Notes: a model not told the origin generated them from the sequence alone. A stretch of 64,000 bases of DNA from Luteolibacter arcticus (GCF_025950235.1 NZ_JAPDDT010000007.1:1-64000), one strand, 5' to 3'; numbered from the stretch's first letter, positions 35,798 through 45,282 are shown. Numbers and translations: made by a program.

Positions 35798-35893
35798 GAA
35801 CCGCGAAAGAACGCGAAAAGACGCGAATTTTGTTAGAAGGAGAATCTCTTCCTGCCTTTAGATTTCGCGCTTATTCGCGTGATTTCGCGGTTC
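35798..35893. repeat. Hairpin repeat with GAACCGCGAAA…ACGCGAA arms
   Basis: TGAACCGCGAAAGAACGCGA (with continuation to 35827) pairs imperfectly with the segment 35863-35893 (TTCGCGC.TATTCGCGTGATTTCGCGGTTCA in order). It lies between two convergent genes. It is similar in style to, but distinct from, the repeat at 32201. Confidence 0.65.
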
Positions 35894-35967
35894 ACTTGAA
35901 ACTCCCGATACGCCCGGGAAGCTGGGGCCACTCATCGCGGATCGGCGGATGAATTTCGCACGATGCG

Positions 35968-36753
35968 CTAGCCGCGGATCTTCAGCCCGTCGTAAGCAAC
36001 GCCCACGCCTTGGGGCAGCATGGCCTCCAGCTCGTAGTGATCGTTTTCGTGACCCAGATGCGTCAGCCATCCGCGCGAAACGCCGGTCTCGGCGATGATC
36101 GCCAGTGCTTCCTCCGTGGACAGGTGGGTCGGGTGCGGGATCGAGCGCAGGGCATCGATGATGAGAATGTCGGCGCGCTGGAGGATGGCGATGGTGCTTT
36201 CCGGGACGAGCTTGGCGTCCGGGATGTAGGCGGTCGCCGGGGCACCGGGCATTTCGAAAAGGAAGCCGACCGTTTCCGCCTTGGCATGCTCGACCGGCAG
36301 CGGTGTCACGGTGAGATCGCCGAAGATCATGGGGCCGGCGATGATGTGCGGGTCCGGCTTGATGTAGCCGCGGAAGATGTTTTCCGGCGAGAAGGCCCAG
36401 CCAAACATGGTCTTCAGCGTGTCCATGCAGTCGGCGGTCGCGTGCAGCGGCAGCGGGTCCTCGCGGTGCCAGCAGAAGGCGCGCAACTCGTCGAAGCCAA
36501 CCACGTGGTCGACATGCGCGTGGGTGTAGACGACCGCATCGACCTTGGTTAGGCCCTCACGCAGCGCCTGCTCGCGCAGGTCCGGCCCGGAATCCACAAG
36601 CACCGAGACGTCCCCGGCGCGGACATGGACGGAGGAGCGGGTGCGCTTGTTGCGCGGGTCTTCCGAGGTGCAAACGCGGCATTTGCAGCCGATGACCGGG
36701 ACGCCGACGGAGGTGCCGGTCCCCAGAAAGGTCAGTTCGAAATCCGCCGCCAT
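35968..36753 (-). CDS. MBL-fold metallo-hydrolase (PhnP/RNase Z-like)
   Basis: A 261-residue enzyme. LTFLGTGTSVGVPVIGCKCRVC at the start resembles PhnP and RNase Z-type hydrolases. Metal ligands appear in VVYTHAHVDHVVGFDELR (HxHxDH), PLPVEHAKAE, PDAKLV and WLTHLGHEND. The Cys cluster CKCRVC could bind a structural zinc. The substrate is probably a cyclic phosphodiester. Start MAADFEL was set by the family-typical LTFLGTGTS start. Confidence 0.88.
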   Translation of the reverse strand: MAADFELTFLGTGTSVGVPVIGCKCRVCTSEDPRNKRTRSSVHVRAGDVSVLVDSGPDLREQALREGLTKVDAVVYTHAHVDHVVGFDELRAFCWHREDPLPLHATADCMDTLKTMFGWAFSPENIFRGYIKPDPHIIAGPMIFGDLTVTPLPVEHAKAETVGFLFEMPGAPATAYIPDAKLVPESTIAILQRADILIIDALRSIPHPTHLSTEEALAIIAETGVSRGWLTHLGHENDHYELEAMLPQGVGVAYDGLKIRG

Positions 36754-36807
36754 GAATGCGGCCGAAAGCTGGCAGGGCAGGGGAGCCGCGGCAAGCTCGG
36801 GTGCGGC

Positions 36808-36837
36808 AGAGTGGTCCGCACTCTCCGGGTGCGGTTC
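36808..36837. repeat. Short palindromic repeat (GTGCGGACCAC type)
   Basis: A reverse-orientation relative of the hairpin at 11037-11062: GAGTGGTCCGCACT, CTCCGG, GTGCGGTTC. It lies in the spacer between the MBL gene and recN. Confidence 0.45.
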
Positions 36838-37043
36838 ATCGGTCAGGCGAAGCTGAGGGTGATGTCCGCCCGGTCGTCGCTTCCGCCGTCCTTGGGCAGA
36901 CCGGCAGTGAGGGACCATTCGGGCCGGTCTGAAGACCGGCGCTCCCGGGGAACGTCCCGGAGGCAACGATCGCCCCTTCCGGCGTCCGGCCGGTTGACTC
37001 CCCGCCGCGGGCTTGCATCATGCGCCTGCCCGCGGCTCCGCCA

Positions 37044-38702
37044 ATGCTCACCCTGCTGAAAATCCGCAATCTCGCCCTCGTCGATGAACTCGTGTGGGAA
37101 CTTGGCCCCGGCCTCGTCGGTGTCACCGGCGAAACCGGCGCCGGCAAGTCCGTCATCGTCGGCGCCCTGAAGCTGGTGCTGGGCGAGCGCGCCGACAAAT
37201 CGCTCATCCGCACCGGCGAGGACACCTGCACCGTCGAGGCCGTCTTCGAGCTGCGCGATGCCGCGGAGATCAATGCCGTGCTGGCCGAGGGCGGGCTGGA
37301 GCCTTGCGAAGATGGCTCGCTGATCGTCCGTCGCGTGATCGGGCAGAGCGCGAATCGGCAGTTCGTCAACGATTCTCCGGTCACGCTCAATTTGCTCAAG
37401 CGGCTGGGCGAGCACCTTGTGGACCTCCACGGCCCGCACGATCACCAGTCGCTGCTTTCCACCGAGCGCCAGCTTTCGATGCTGGATGCCTACGCAGGCT
37501 GCGACGGGATTCTCGACGGCTACCGGTCCACTTGGCGTGCATGGCGCGACAAGGAGACCGAGCTGGAAGACCTGCGCAAGGCCGAGTCCGCGAGCACGCA
37601 GGAGCTCGATTTGCTGCGCCATCAGGTCGGGGAGATCGATGCCGCACAATTGAAGCCGGAGGAGGAAGACGAGATCGCCGACCGCTATCGCCGCGCCAGC
37701 AATTCCTCGCGCTTGGTCGAGCTGTCCGGCGCTGCCTCCTCCGCGCTCGGCGCGGATGATGATGGCGTGCTGACCCATCTCATCGAAGTCCAGCGGCTGG
37801 TCCGGGATCTGGAGAAGCTCGATCCGAGCATCCGCGAACGCACCCAGGGCCTGGAGACCGCGGTGATGGAGCTGCAGGAGCTTGAACGCTCGCTGGCCGA
37901 CTATTCCGAGGATCTCGACATCGATCCGGCGGAAGCAAATCGCCTTGAAGAACGGGTCAATCTATTCGAAACGCTCAAGCGCAAGTATGGTGGCGACCTT
38001 GCCGCGGTGCTCACGCATCGGGATCGCGCCGCCGCCCGGCTGGACGCCGTGGAGAACCGCGGCGAACGGCTCGAGCAACTTACTGCCGAGGCCGCGCAAC
38101 TCCGCGAAGCCACCGACAAGGCGGGCCTGGCACTCACCGCGAAGCGCAAGAAAGCCGCGCCGAAGCTTTCCAAGGAGATCTCCGGCCAGCTCAAGGATCT
38201 CGGCTTCAAGCAATCGTCCTTCGAGGTGCAGGTCGTCTCTAACAAGGAGCCCGCTTCTTCGGGTTTGGAAGGCATCGAATTTCTCTTCGGCCCCAATCCC
38301 GGCGAGCCGCTCCAGCCGCTGCGTCAGATTGCTTCCAGCGGTGAAATCAGCCGCGTGATGCTGGCGGTGAAGAGCGCGCTGGCCGAGCAGGACGCCACGC
38401 CGCTGATGGTGTTCGACGAGATCGACGCCAATGTCGGCGGCGAGATTGCCCGTGCCGTCGGCAAGAAGATGGCCACGCTTGGCCTGCGCCATCAGGTGGT
38501 GGCGATCACCCACTTTCCGCAGGTCGCCGCGCTCGCGGCACGGCACTACGTCGTCGAGAAGGAGGTGGCCGGTGGCCGGACCCGTTCGCGGCTGTTTCCG
38601 GTCGGCGGCGAGCAACGCATTTCCGAGCTGGTCCGCATGCTCGGCGGCGGCGGGGAACAAGCCCGGGCGATGGCGGCGAGTCTTCTTCTCGACGCCTCAT
38701 AA
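37044..38702 (+). CDS. recN: DNA repair protein RecN
   Basis: An SMC-like ATPase of double-strand-break repair, 552 residues. The N-terminal MLTLLKIRNLALVDEL is the family start. Walker A is GVTGETGAGKSVIVGAL. A central coiled coil (ELEDLRKAESASTQELDLL…) is present. The signature SSGEISRVMLAVK and Walker B TPLMVFDEIDANVGG, with the H-loop VVAITHFPQVAA, follow. ATG 37044 was chosen over ATG 37020 because it gives the family N-terminus. Confidence 0.96.
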   Translation: MLTLLKIRNLALVDELVWELGPGLVGVTGETGAGKSVIVGALKLVLGERADKSLIRTGEDTCTVEAVFELRDAAEINAVLAEGGLEPCEDGSLIVRRVIGQSANRQFVNDSPVTLNLLKRLGEHLVDLHGPHDHQSLLSTERQLSMLDAYAGCDGILDGYRSTWRAWRDKETELEDLRKAESASTQELDLLRHQVGEIDAAQLKPEEEDEIADRYRRASNSSRLVELSGAASSALGADDDGVLTHLIEVQRLVRDLEKLDPSIRERTQGLETAVMELQELERSLADYSEDLDIDPAEANRLEERVNLFETLKRKYGGDLAAVLTHRDRAAARLDAVENRGERLEQLTAEAAQLREATDKAGLALTAKRKKAAPKLSKEISGQLKDLGFKQSSFEVQVVSNKEPASSGLEGIEFLFGPNPGEPLQPLRQIASSGEISRVMLAVKSALAEQDATPLMVFDEIDANVGGEIARAVGKKMATLGLRHQVVAITHFPQVAALAARHYVVEKEVAGGRTRSRLFPVGGEQRISELVRMLGGGGEQARAMAASLLLDAS

Positions 38703-38734
38703 GACTTATGGGTCTTATGGGGCGTATTCCTTCC

Positions 38735-39292
38735 ATGAAACGCAAGCCCCGCAGCTACACTGCCGTGCCGCAGCCGGTCGATACGCCTTCCGGGCAATTG
38801 GCGCGGGAGATGGGGCTGCCGTGGAGACAGCTCGGGATGCCGCGGCTGGTGTTAGGGCGGCTTGAGTGGCTTACGCTGCCGGAATTCGGCGTCGGACCGC
38901 TGCATGCCAAGACTGACACGGGGGCAAGGACTTCATCCCTGCACGCGGAGGATATCGAGATCATCGAGGACGGCACGCGTGTCCGTTTCGTCACCTCGGA
39001 CCACTATGGACGCCGGATTCCCTGTGAGGCACCCGTGGCTGGCTCGGGGCGGGTGAAAAGCTCCACCGGAGTGGCGCGGAAACGGCATTACATCGAGACC
39101 GAGGCGGTGTTGCCGGGGGGCTTCAGCTGGAAGATCCGGCTGACTTTGGCGCACCGCGGCAAGATGAAGTGCCCGTTGCTGCTAGGTCGCAGGGCGTTGG
39201 CCGGTTTTTTTCTCATTGACCCGCTAGGGCACCATTTGATGGGTGCGCTTCGCGATCTTGAATCGCAGTTCCCCGGCATCTGCCGCCCATGA
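38735..39292 (+). CDS. RimK-associated retropepsin-like protease
   Basis: A 185-residue protein of the RimK-associated zinc/aspartyl protease family (RimB/YheI-like). The hallmark is [18 protein letters not shown] (Asp-Thr-Gly-Ala) near residue 65; later blocks are [13 protein letters not shown]. It overlaps rimK by four bases (ATGA), the usual pairing with RimK-type glutamate ligases. Start ATG 38735 was preferred over 38708. Confidence 0.85.
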   Translation: MKRKPRSYTAVPQPVDTPSGQLAREMGLPWRQLGMPRLVLGRLEWLTLPEFGVGPLHAKTDTGARTSSLHAEDIEIIEDGTRVRFVTSDHYGRRIPCEAPVAGSGRVKSSTGVARKRHYIETEAVLPGGFSWKIRLTLAHRGKMKCPLLLGRRALAGFFLIDPLGHHLMGALRDLESQFPGICRP

Positions 39293-40194
39293 AAATCTTC
39301 GTCCTCTCGCGCAATGCGAGCCTCTACAGCACCTCCGCCCTGGTCAACGCCGCCGAAGCGCGCGGCCACGAGGTTCGGGTGGTCGATTACCTCCGCTGTT
39401 ACATGAACATCACGGCCCACAAGCCGAAGATTTTCATCGAGGGCGAGGAACTCACCGCTGACGCCGTGATCCCGCGGATCGGCGCGAGCCACACCTTCTA
39501 CGGCAATGCCGTGGTCCGGCAGTTCGAGATGATGGGCGTCTTCACGGTGAACGACTCGGTGGCGATCGCCCGCTCGCGCGACAAGCTGCGCAGCATGCAA
39601 CTGCTGGCGCGCAAGGGCGTGGGGCTGCCGATCACCGGCTTCGCCCACTCGACCGATGCCACCGCCGAGCTGATCAAGATGTGCGGCGGTGCCCCGCTGG
39701 TCATCAAGCTACTCGAGGGTACTCAAGGCGTGGGCGTGGTCCTGGCCGAAACGACCAACGCCGCGGAATCGGTGATCGATGCCTTCAAGGGGCTGCGCGC
39801 CGATATCCTCGTGCAGGAATTCATCAAGGAGGCCAAGGGCGCGGACATCCGCTGCATCGTGGTCGATGGCAAGGTGGTCGCGGCGATGAAGCGCCAGGCA
39901 GCCGAGGGGGAATTCCGCTCGAACCTCCACCGTGGCGGCACCGCGGAGAAGGTGAAGATCACCCCGGAAGAGCGCACGGTGGCGATCCGCGCTGCGAAGA
40001 TCATGGGCCTGAATTTCGCCGGCGTGGACCTTCTGCGCTCGAATCATGGGCCTGTGGTGATGGAGGTGAATTCGTCGCCGGGCTTGGAGGGGATCGAGAA
40101 GTCTTCCGGCAAGCCGGTGGCGGACATGGTGATCGACTTCATCGAGAAGGCGGCCGTGAAGCGTCCCAAGCCGCCGAAGCCGACGGACAAGTGA
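39289..40194 (+). CDS. rimK: RimK-type alpha-L-glutamate ligase (ribosomal protein S6 modification)
   Basis: A 301-residue ATP-grasp enzyme that adds glutamate to ribosomal protein S6 or related targets. [28 protein letters not shown] starts the protein. [24 protein letters not shown] is a typical RimK block. The ATP-grasp nucleotide site is [19 protein letters not shown]. The metal-binding C-terminus is [16 protein letters not shown]. It is coupled to the upstream protease by ATGA overlap. The C-terminus is Lys/Pro-rich. Confidence 0.95.
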   Translation: MKIFVLSRNASLYSTSALVNAAEARGHEVRVVDYLRCYMNITAHKPKIFIEGEELTADAVIPRIGASHTFYGNAVVRQFEMMGVFTVNDSVAIARSRDKLRSMQLLARKGVGLPITGFAHSTDATAELIKMCGGAPLVIKLLEGTQGVGVVLAETTNAAESVIDAFKGLRADILVQEFIKEAKGADIRCIVVDGKVVAAMKRQAAEGEFRSNLHRGGTAEKVKITPEERTVAIRAAKIMGLNFAGVDLLRSNHGPVVMEVNSSPGLEGIEKSSGKPVADMVIDFIEKAAVKRPKPPKPTDK

Positions 40195-40256
40195 TGCGTT
40201 TGAGGTAGGCGCATTACGGAGAACGGGGAAGTGAGTGTGGGGCGGGATGCCGGGGA

Positions 40257-40286
40257 CCGTTCCGCGGTGTCACCACCGCGCCTACC
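40257..40286. repeat. Repeat copy, CCGCGGTGTCACCACCGCGCCTAC
   Basis: A palindromic repeat unit (CGCGGTG-TCA-CCACCGCG plus CCTAC). Related units occur at 45283-45312, 45339-45362 and, partly, 28447-28464. Confidence 0.6.
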
Positions 40287-40373
40287 TTTGGGCAGGAAGG
40301 CGGCCCAATTTCCCAACAATGCTGCGCATTTTCCCGATTGTCCGGACCCCCGGCATTCGTTGAAGTGCGACCC

Positions 40374-42371
40374 ATGAGAAAAGCCCTCGTTGCGCTCGCC
40401 CTGCTGTCGGCATCCGTCACCGCTGCGGACCTCCCGCTGATCCCGCTTCCAAAGGAAGTGAAGACGGGCGAGGGGAGCTTCGCCGTGACCGCGGAGACGG
40501 GCATCCGCTTCGATGCCGCGCTTGCAAACGAGGCCAAGGTGTTTTCCGCCGAGCTGAAAGCCCGCACCGGCCACGAGCCGAAGGCCGTCCGCGAGGAATT
40601 GCGCATCATGCTGCCGTCGGAAATCCGCCTCGATCTTGACTCCTCGCTCGCGCTGCAGCCCGGCGGCTACACGCTCGAAGCCTCGCCGAAGGGCGTGGTC
40701 ATCAAGGGCAAGGACGCCACCGGTGCGTGGAATGGCACGCGGACCTTGCTGCAACTGCTGCCGCTGGAGGGGGGCAAAAGCATCCCTGCCGTCTCGATCA
40801 AGGACGAGCCGCGCTTCGGCTGGCGCGGCATGCACCTCGATGTCGGCCGCCATTTCTTCCCGGTGGAGAACATCAAGGGCTTCATCGACTGGCTCGCCTT
40901 CCACAAGATGAATACCTTCCACTGGCACCTCACCGAGGACCAAGGCTGGCGCATCGAGATCAAGAAGTATCCCAAGCTCACCGAGATCGGTGCCTGGCGC
41001 GATTCCTCGCCGCCCTATGGCAACCGCAATTCCGACGATGGCAAGCGCTACGGGGGCTTCTACACGCAGGAGCAGATCAAGGAAGTGGTCGCCTACGCGA
41101 AGGCGCGCCACATCACGATCGTGCCGGAGATCGACATGCCCGGCCACATGGCGGCGGCGATTGCGGCTTACCCTCAGTTCGGCAATTCCGACATCCCCGG
41201 CTACGCGCCGAAGGTGATCGGCCGCTGGGGCGTCCATCCTTACACGCTGGCTCCGACCGAGGAGGCCTTCCGCTTCGTCGATGACGTGCTGACCGAGGTG
41301 TGCGCGCTCTTTCCTTCCGAATACATCCACATCGGCGGCGATGAGGCACCCAAGGGTCAGTGGGAGAGCTCCCCGCGCGTGAAGGAATTGATGAAGAAGG
41401 TGGGCCTCAAGAATGGCCACGATGTGCAGAGCTACTTCATCAAGCGCGTCGAGAAGATGCTGGAGAAGAAAGGCCGCAAGTTGATCGGCTGGGATGAGAT
41501 CCGCGAGGGTGGCCTCGCTCCGAGCGCCACCGTGATGTGCTGGCAAGGCGACGGCGTGAAAGCGGCGGTGGACTCGGTTCGCGAGGGACACGACGTCGTG
41601 ATGGCTCCGAACCACCGGCTCTATTTCGATCACTACCAGCGCCCGGAGAAGTCGGAGCTGGCGAAGGGACCGGAATTCGAAACCATCGGTGGCTTCCGCC
41701 CGGTCAGCAATGTGTATGACTATGATCCGGTGCCTACGGGCCTCACGCCGGACCAGCAGAAGCACGTGCTGGGTGTGCAGGGCCAACTCTGGACCGAGTA
41801 CATGCACGACTGGAAGAAGGTCGAATACATGGCCTTCCCGCGCATCGCGGCCTTGGCGGAGATCGCCTGGAGTCCCGCGGACAAGAAGAACTACGAGGGC
41901 TTCCGTGGCCGCCTCGATGGCATCATGAAGCACTACGACGCCGCCAAGGTGAACCGTGCGGAGCCTTACGATCCGCCGAAGCGCGAGACTGCCGACGGCT
42001 CCACCGTCACCACCTCGCTCGGCATCTATCAGGAGCACTGGCCGGAGTTCGCCTACGATGGCAAGCCGGAGACCTTTTTCTGGGTGAACCGGGAGCTGAA
42101 GGAGAACGACCACCTCACAGTCGCCTTCAAGGAACCCAAGTCCGGCAAGGTCACGGTGAAGACTGGTGGCGAAGCCAGCCAGAATGGCGATAAGCTCGAT
42201 GGCGGCGTGCTCGAAGCCTCAGCCGATGGCTCGACTTGGAAAGAGGTCGCGGCTTTCGAAGGTGGTGCTGCCAGCGGTGCCTTGCCGACTGGCACCAAGC
42301 AGCTCCGCATCCGCGTGACCAAGCCGCAGAAGAACTGGCTGATCATTCACGAGATCGAGGTGCAGCCTTGA
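40374..42371 (+). CDS. GH20 beta-N-acetylhexosaminidase (secreted)
   Basis: A 665-residue exported glycoside hydrolase: signal ALVALALLSASVTAADLP. An N-terminal GH20b domain (IPLPKEVKTGEGSFAVT…) is followed by the catalytic barrel with GWRGMHLDVGRHFFPVENIKGFIDWLAFHKMNTFHWHLTEDQGWRIEIK. The catalytic Asp-Glu pair is in YIHIGGDEAPKG. A C-terminal beta-sandwich (~residues 540-665) may bind carbohydrate. Removes terminal N-acetylhexosamine from chitooligosaccharides, mucin or peptidoglycan-type sugars. Confidence 0.95.
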   Translation: MRKALVALALLSASVTAADLPLIPLPKEVKTGEGSFAVTAETGIRFDAALANEAKVFSAELKARTGHEPKAVREELRIMLPSEIRLDLDSSLALQPGGYTLEASPKGVVIKGKDATGAWNGTRTLLQLLPLEGGKSIPAVSIKDEPRFGWRGMHLDVGRHFFPVENIKGFIDWLAFHKMNTFHWHLTEDQGWRIEIKKYPKLTEIGAWRDSSPPYGNRNSDDGKRYGGFYTQEQIKEVVAYAKARHITIVPEIDMPGHMAAAIAAYPQFGNSDIPGYAPKVIGRWGVHPYTLAPTEEAFRFVDDVLTEVCALFPSEYIHIGGDEAPKGQWESSPRVKELMKKVGLKNGHDVQSYFIKRVEKMLEKKGRKLIGWDEIREGGLAPSATVMCWQGDGVKAAVDSVREGHDVVMAPNHRLYFDHYQRPEKSELAKGPEFETIGGFRPVSNVYDYDPVPTGLTPDQQKHVLGVQGQLWTEYMHDWKKVEYMAFPRIAALAEIAWSPADKKNYEGFRGRLDGIMKHYDAAKVNRAEPYDPPKRETADGSTVTTSLGIYQEHWPEFAYDGKPETFFWVNRELKENDHLTVAFKEPKSGKVTVKTGGEASQNGDKLDGGVLEASADGSTWKEVAAFEGGAASGALPTGTKQLRIRVTKPQKNWLIIHEIEVQP

Positions 42372-42381
42372 AGCGGATTTC

Positions 42382-42440
42382 GATAAGGGGTGTCGACGTC
42401 CCGTCGACACGGGTGGACGGAACGTCCACTCTCCTTATGG
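42382..42440. repeat. Tandem hairpins (GTGTCGAC..GTCGACAC and GTGGAC..GTCCAC)
   Basis: Two adjacent perfect stems, GTGTCGAC/GTCGACAC and GTGGACG/CGTCCAC, lie inside outer arms ATAAGG/CCTTAT, 11 bases after the hexosaminidase stop and before the convergent HIT gene. Possible bidirectional terminator or repeat unit. Confidence 0.6.
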
Positions 42441-42470
42441 GCTGCGCCCCAGATGAGAAGCCGTGATGGC

Positions 42471-42815
42471 CTAGCCGGGTGGCCACTCCATCTGCCTTCC
42501 GCCGAGGATGTGGACGTGGAGATGTGGGACGGTTTCGCCGCCGTTCTTGCCGCAGTTGATGACCAGCCGGAAACCATCGTCGGCGAAACCTTGCTCGCGA
42601 GCGATCTTCGGAGCGGTCAGTAGCAAGTGGCCGAGCAGGCTCTGATCCTCCGCGGTCGCCGCCGCGATCCGAGGGATCGGCTTGCGCGGCACCAGCAGCA
42701 GGTGTGCTGGCGCTCCCGGTGAGATATCCTTGAAGCTCACGCAGAGGTCATCCTCATACACGATCGTGGCGGGAATCTCGCGGTCGCATATCTTCTGAAA
42801 CAGGGTCTTTTCCAT
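42471..42815 (-). CDS. HIT-family nucleotide hydrolase (HINT-like)
   Basis: A 114-residue HIT protein. MEKTLFQKICDREIPATIVYEDDLCVSFKDISPGAPAHLLLVP is the HINT N-terminus. The active-site triad HLHVHILGG carries the catalytic His. HINT proteins hydrolyse adenosine 5'-phosphoramidates. Last gene of the nrdR-orf-HIT unit; only 16 bases separate it from the upstream gene. Confidence 0.94.
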   Translation of the reverse strand: MEKTLFQKICDREIPATIVYEDDLCVSFKDISPGAPAHLLLVPRKPIPRIAAATAEDQSLLGHLLLTAPKIAREQGFADDGFRLVINCGKNGGETVPHLHVHILGGRQMEWPPG

Positions 42816-42831
42816 CTTGGGAAGAATCGAT

Positions 42832-43404
42832 CTAACGCTCGCCATCGAGCCGCAGCCGCATCGGCCGGTGGAAGCGATGGCGCTCGCGGTCCATGTTGCC
42901 GAGGAAGGTGCGGATCTCCAGCAGCAGGTGGTCGCACTGGCTATCCCACTTGTCGGTGCCACACAGGAGCTGGGCGCATTCGCGCAGGCCGGTGAAGCGG
43001 ATCTCTTCGGCTCCAGCGGCACGCAGGTCGACGAGTTCCTTGTTCAACGCGCCGAAGAAGGCGAGTTCGAAGCCATTGCCGGCGTCCTTGGCGAGGCGCG
43101 GCAGCGACAGCGTTACGGGTGGGGCCAGCGGCTCCAGTTTGTCAGCGATGGTTTCACAGCCGATGCGCACCAGCATGTGGCGCATCCGGTCGAACAAGTC
43201 GTCCAGCGGCAGGAGGTGCAGCGGGCACTTGTTCTCGAGGTACTGTTCGATGCCGAGCCGGATTTCGTCCACGAAGGGAAAATCCTGCCGGTCGGCGGCG
43301 GTCGCGGCGCGACGCAAGGCGGTGCCCAGCCACGACGTGTCGTAGTGGATCACTTGATGACGTCCGACCTGAATGGCCGGGCGGTTACCGATGAGCGAAA
43401 TCAC
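42832..43404 (-). CDS. Unknown protein with ATP-cone-like N-terminal half (190 aa)
   Basis: A soluble protein between nrdR and the HIT gene on the same strand. Residues ~20-90 (DTSWLGTALRRAA…FPFVDEIRLGIEQYLE…LLPLDDLFDRMRHMLVRIGCETIADKL) follow the spacing of an ATP-cone: an initial S/T-W-x-x-A-L-x-x-A helix, a GI-E-x-Y-L helix, then a L-F-x-x-M-x-x-M-L-x-x-I-G helix. The C-terminal half (FELAFFGALNKELVDLRAAGAEEIRFTGLRECAQLL) is uncharacterised. The link to NrdR, itself an ATP-cone protein, is inference. Confidence 0.7.
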   Translation of the reverse strand: MISLIGNRPAIQVGRHQVIHYDTSWLGTALRRAATAADRQDFPFVDEIRLGIEQYLENKCPLHLLPLDDLFDRMRHMLVRIGCETIADKLEPLAPPVTLSLPRLAKDAGNGFELAFFGALNKELVDLRAAGAEEIRFTGLRECAQLLCGTDKWDSQCDHLLLEIRTFLGNMDRERHRFHRPMRLRLDGER

Positions 43405-43477
43405 GGTTGGTTCAAATCAAAGTGTTGCGGCGGGTGTGCGCGGGGTTGAGGGTTGGAACAGCAGGGCGGGAAAACGG

Positions 43478-43969
43478 TTAGTCCTTGAACAGGCGGCGTT
43501 GCATGGGATCGCGGGAGGGGCGGCGTTCCAAGGCTTGGATCTCACGGATGAATTCACCCACGTCCTCGAACTGGCGGTAGACCGAAACGTAGCGGACGTA
43601 GGCGACGGGATCGATCTGATGGAGTTTGTCCATCACCTTGGCACCGATCACGGAAGAAGGCACCTCCGAAACGTGGTCCTGGTGAAGTTCGGTTAGGATT
43701 TCGTCCACCGCGCGGTCGAGGCGATCCATCGAGACGGGGCGCTTCTCGCAGGCCTTGACCAGACCGCTCATGATCTTCTCGCGGTTGACCGCTTCGCGGG
43801 CACCGTCGCGCTTCACGACACGGAGTTCCGTGCGCTCGATCTGCTCGTAGGTGGTGTAGCGATAGTTGCATCCGAGGCATTCGCGGCGGCGGCGGATAGT
43901 GGTGCCGTCCTTCGACATCCGAGAGTCGAGCACCTTGTCCTTGAATGATCCGCATTGCACACACCGCAT
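43478..43969 (-). CDS. nrdR: Transcriptional repressor NrdR
   Basis: NrdR represses ribonucleotide reductase genes in response to nucleotide levels. The 163-residue protein has a zinc ribbon, MRCVQCGS…RRRRECLGCNYRYTTYE, and an ATP-cone domain, ELRVVKRDGAREAVNREKIMSGLVKACEKRPVSMDRLDRAVDEI…AKVMDKLHQIDPVAYVRYVSVYRQFEDV. First gene of the three-gene unit. No nrdAB genes or NrdR-box pair were seen in this window. Confidence 0.97.
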   Translation of the reverse strand: MRCVQCGSFKDKVLDSRMSKDGTTIRRRRECLGCNYRYTTYEQIERTELRVVKRDGAREAVNREKIMSGLVKACEKRPVSMDRLDRAVDEILTELHQDHVSEVPSSVIGAKVMDKLHQIDPVAYVRYVSVYRQFEDVGEFIREIQALERRPSRDPMQRRLFKD

Positions 43970-44123
43970 AGGGTCGAAAAACGATGGCCGCGAACGTAGA
44001 ATCTACCTATGGGTGGGTCAATCTGAAAACCACGCCATATTTAGTAGATGACCCGAATGGTCGGGGGAAATGAAGCGAGTTTTTTAGGAAAGGTGGCTTT
44101 CCGGGTGAGGCGAGCTTCGCAGG

Positions 44124-44160
44124 TAAAAAAATAGGTCCCATGTGACCCATGGGACCCTAT
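44124..44160 (-). terminator. Rho-independent terminator of the polyprenyl synthase gene
   Basis: On the minus strand, ATAGGGTCCCATG and CATGGGACCTAT pair with a short loop (one bulged base) and are followed directly by a T-run (TTTTTTT). It lies 22 bases after the stop at 44183. Confidence 0.85.
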
Positions 44161-44182
44161 TCGGGAAAGCTTCGCGTGCTCT

Positions 44183-45190
44183 TCAGCGTCGGCACTTTTC
44201 CAGCAGCGCCGCCAAAAACCAGGTGATCTGCTCCAGTGCCTCGACGTGTTCGCTGCCGGGGAGGCCCACGAGGTGGTCGCGGCAGGTGCCGAGCATGTTG
44301 GCCGCGGTGTCCACGGCCGACTCGATGGCTCCCTCGTATTCGGCGATGCCGACCAGCACCGGCAGATCGAGCGCCTCCTGATTGACGATGCGCTTGGTGA
44401 GCTTCGCGCGCTGCGACTCGCTGGCGCTTTCGAGCAGGTTCAGGATCGGCAGGGTCAGCTTGCCCTTCTCGAGGTCGGTGCGGAGCGTCTTGCCGACATC
44501 TTCCTCGCTGCCGACGAGGTCGAGGCAGTCGTCGTAGATCTGGTAGGCGGTGCCGAGCTTCATGCCGTAGTCGAACATGCGCGACTCGGTTTCGGCGTCG
44601 GCTCCCGAGAGGGCGGCGGCGATGCCGGTGGCGGCGGCGAACAGCGCGCCGGTCTTCATCTCGATGATCCGGAAGTAGTCGGCCTTGGTCAGGGTGAGGT
44701 CCCAGCGGCGCTGGGTCTGGACGATCTCGCCCTGGCAGACCTCGCGCGAGGCGTGGCCGACCTTGCGGCAGATCGAGATGTCCTCGAACTCGGTGGCTAG
44801 GTGCAGGGCGTGCGAGAACAGCGCGTCGCCGAGCAGGACCGAGAGGCCCGAGCCCCACTTGGCATTGGCGGTCGGGATCATCCGGCGGGTCACGGCGCCG
44901 TCGATGATGTCGTCATGGACCAGCGTCGCCATGTGGATGAGTTCCAGGATGACGCCGATCTTGAGGTGATTTTCCTCCACGCCGCCGAGGGCGCCGCCGG
45001 TCAGGACCGAGAGGGCAGGACGGATGCGCTTGCCCGAGGTATTGCAGACGTAGCTGACGTAGGGCTCCACGGCCGGGTCGAAGGCCCGGACCTGATCGCG
45101 GATGGAGGCTTCCACCTTCTCCAATTGGGGCCGGACAAGTTCGAAGGGAAACCGCTCGCTGCGGCCCTGTTGGACGGTGGTCGTGCTCAT
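44183..45190 (-). CDS. Trans-isoprenyl diphosphate synthase (octaprenyl/heptaprenyl-type)
   Basis: A 335-residue polyprenyl synthetase for quinone side chains, cytosolic. The first aspartate-rich motif is LVHDDIIDGAVTRR near residue 85. The second is TAYQIYDDCLDLVG near residue 215. GKRIRPALSVLTGGALGG and KLGTAYQIYDDCLD match the family. Chain length (C40, C35 and so on) cannot be read safely. Start MSTTTVQQG was set by an ATG; an upstream extension gives only nine more residues. Single gene with its own terminator. Confidence 0.93.
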   Translation of the reverse strand: MSTTTVQQGRSERFPFELVRPQLEKVEASIRDQVRAFDPAVEPYVSYVCNTSGKRIRPALSVLTGGALGGVEENHLKIGVILELIHMATLVHDDIIDGAVTRRMIPTANAKWGSGLSVLLGDALFSHALHLATEFEDISICRKVGHASREVCQGEIVQTQRRWDLTLTKADYFRIIEMKTGALFAAATGIAAALSGADAETESRMFDYGMKLGTAYQIYDDCLDLVGSEEDVGKTLRTDLEKGKLTLPILNLLESASESQRAKLTKRIVNQEALDLPVLVGIAEYEGAIESAVDTAANMLGTCRDHLVGLPGSEHVEALEQITWFLAALLEKCRR

Positions 45191-45282
45191 GGCGCTGGGG
45201 CTTGTGAAAAATTTCACAATCTCCCCGTGCCCGCAACCCCGATGTCAGGAAAGACTGAAAGAATGCGGATCGCTGTCCAAAC

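Noticed and set aside
36843-36918. Minus-strand peptide …EWSLTAGLPKDGGSDDRADITLSFA that could be a gene remnant
   Set aside because: Only ~25 plausible codons; the rest of that frame runs antisense through recN. No family or paralogue could be named.
40044-42113. 689-codon minus-strand frame opposite the GH20 hexosaminidase
   Set aside because: Antisense shadow in high-GC DNA; low-complexity translation and no ribosome site.
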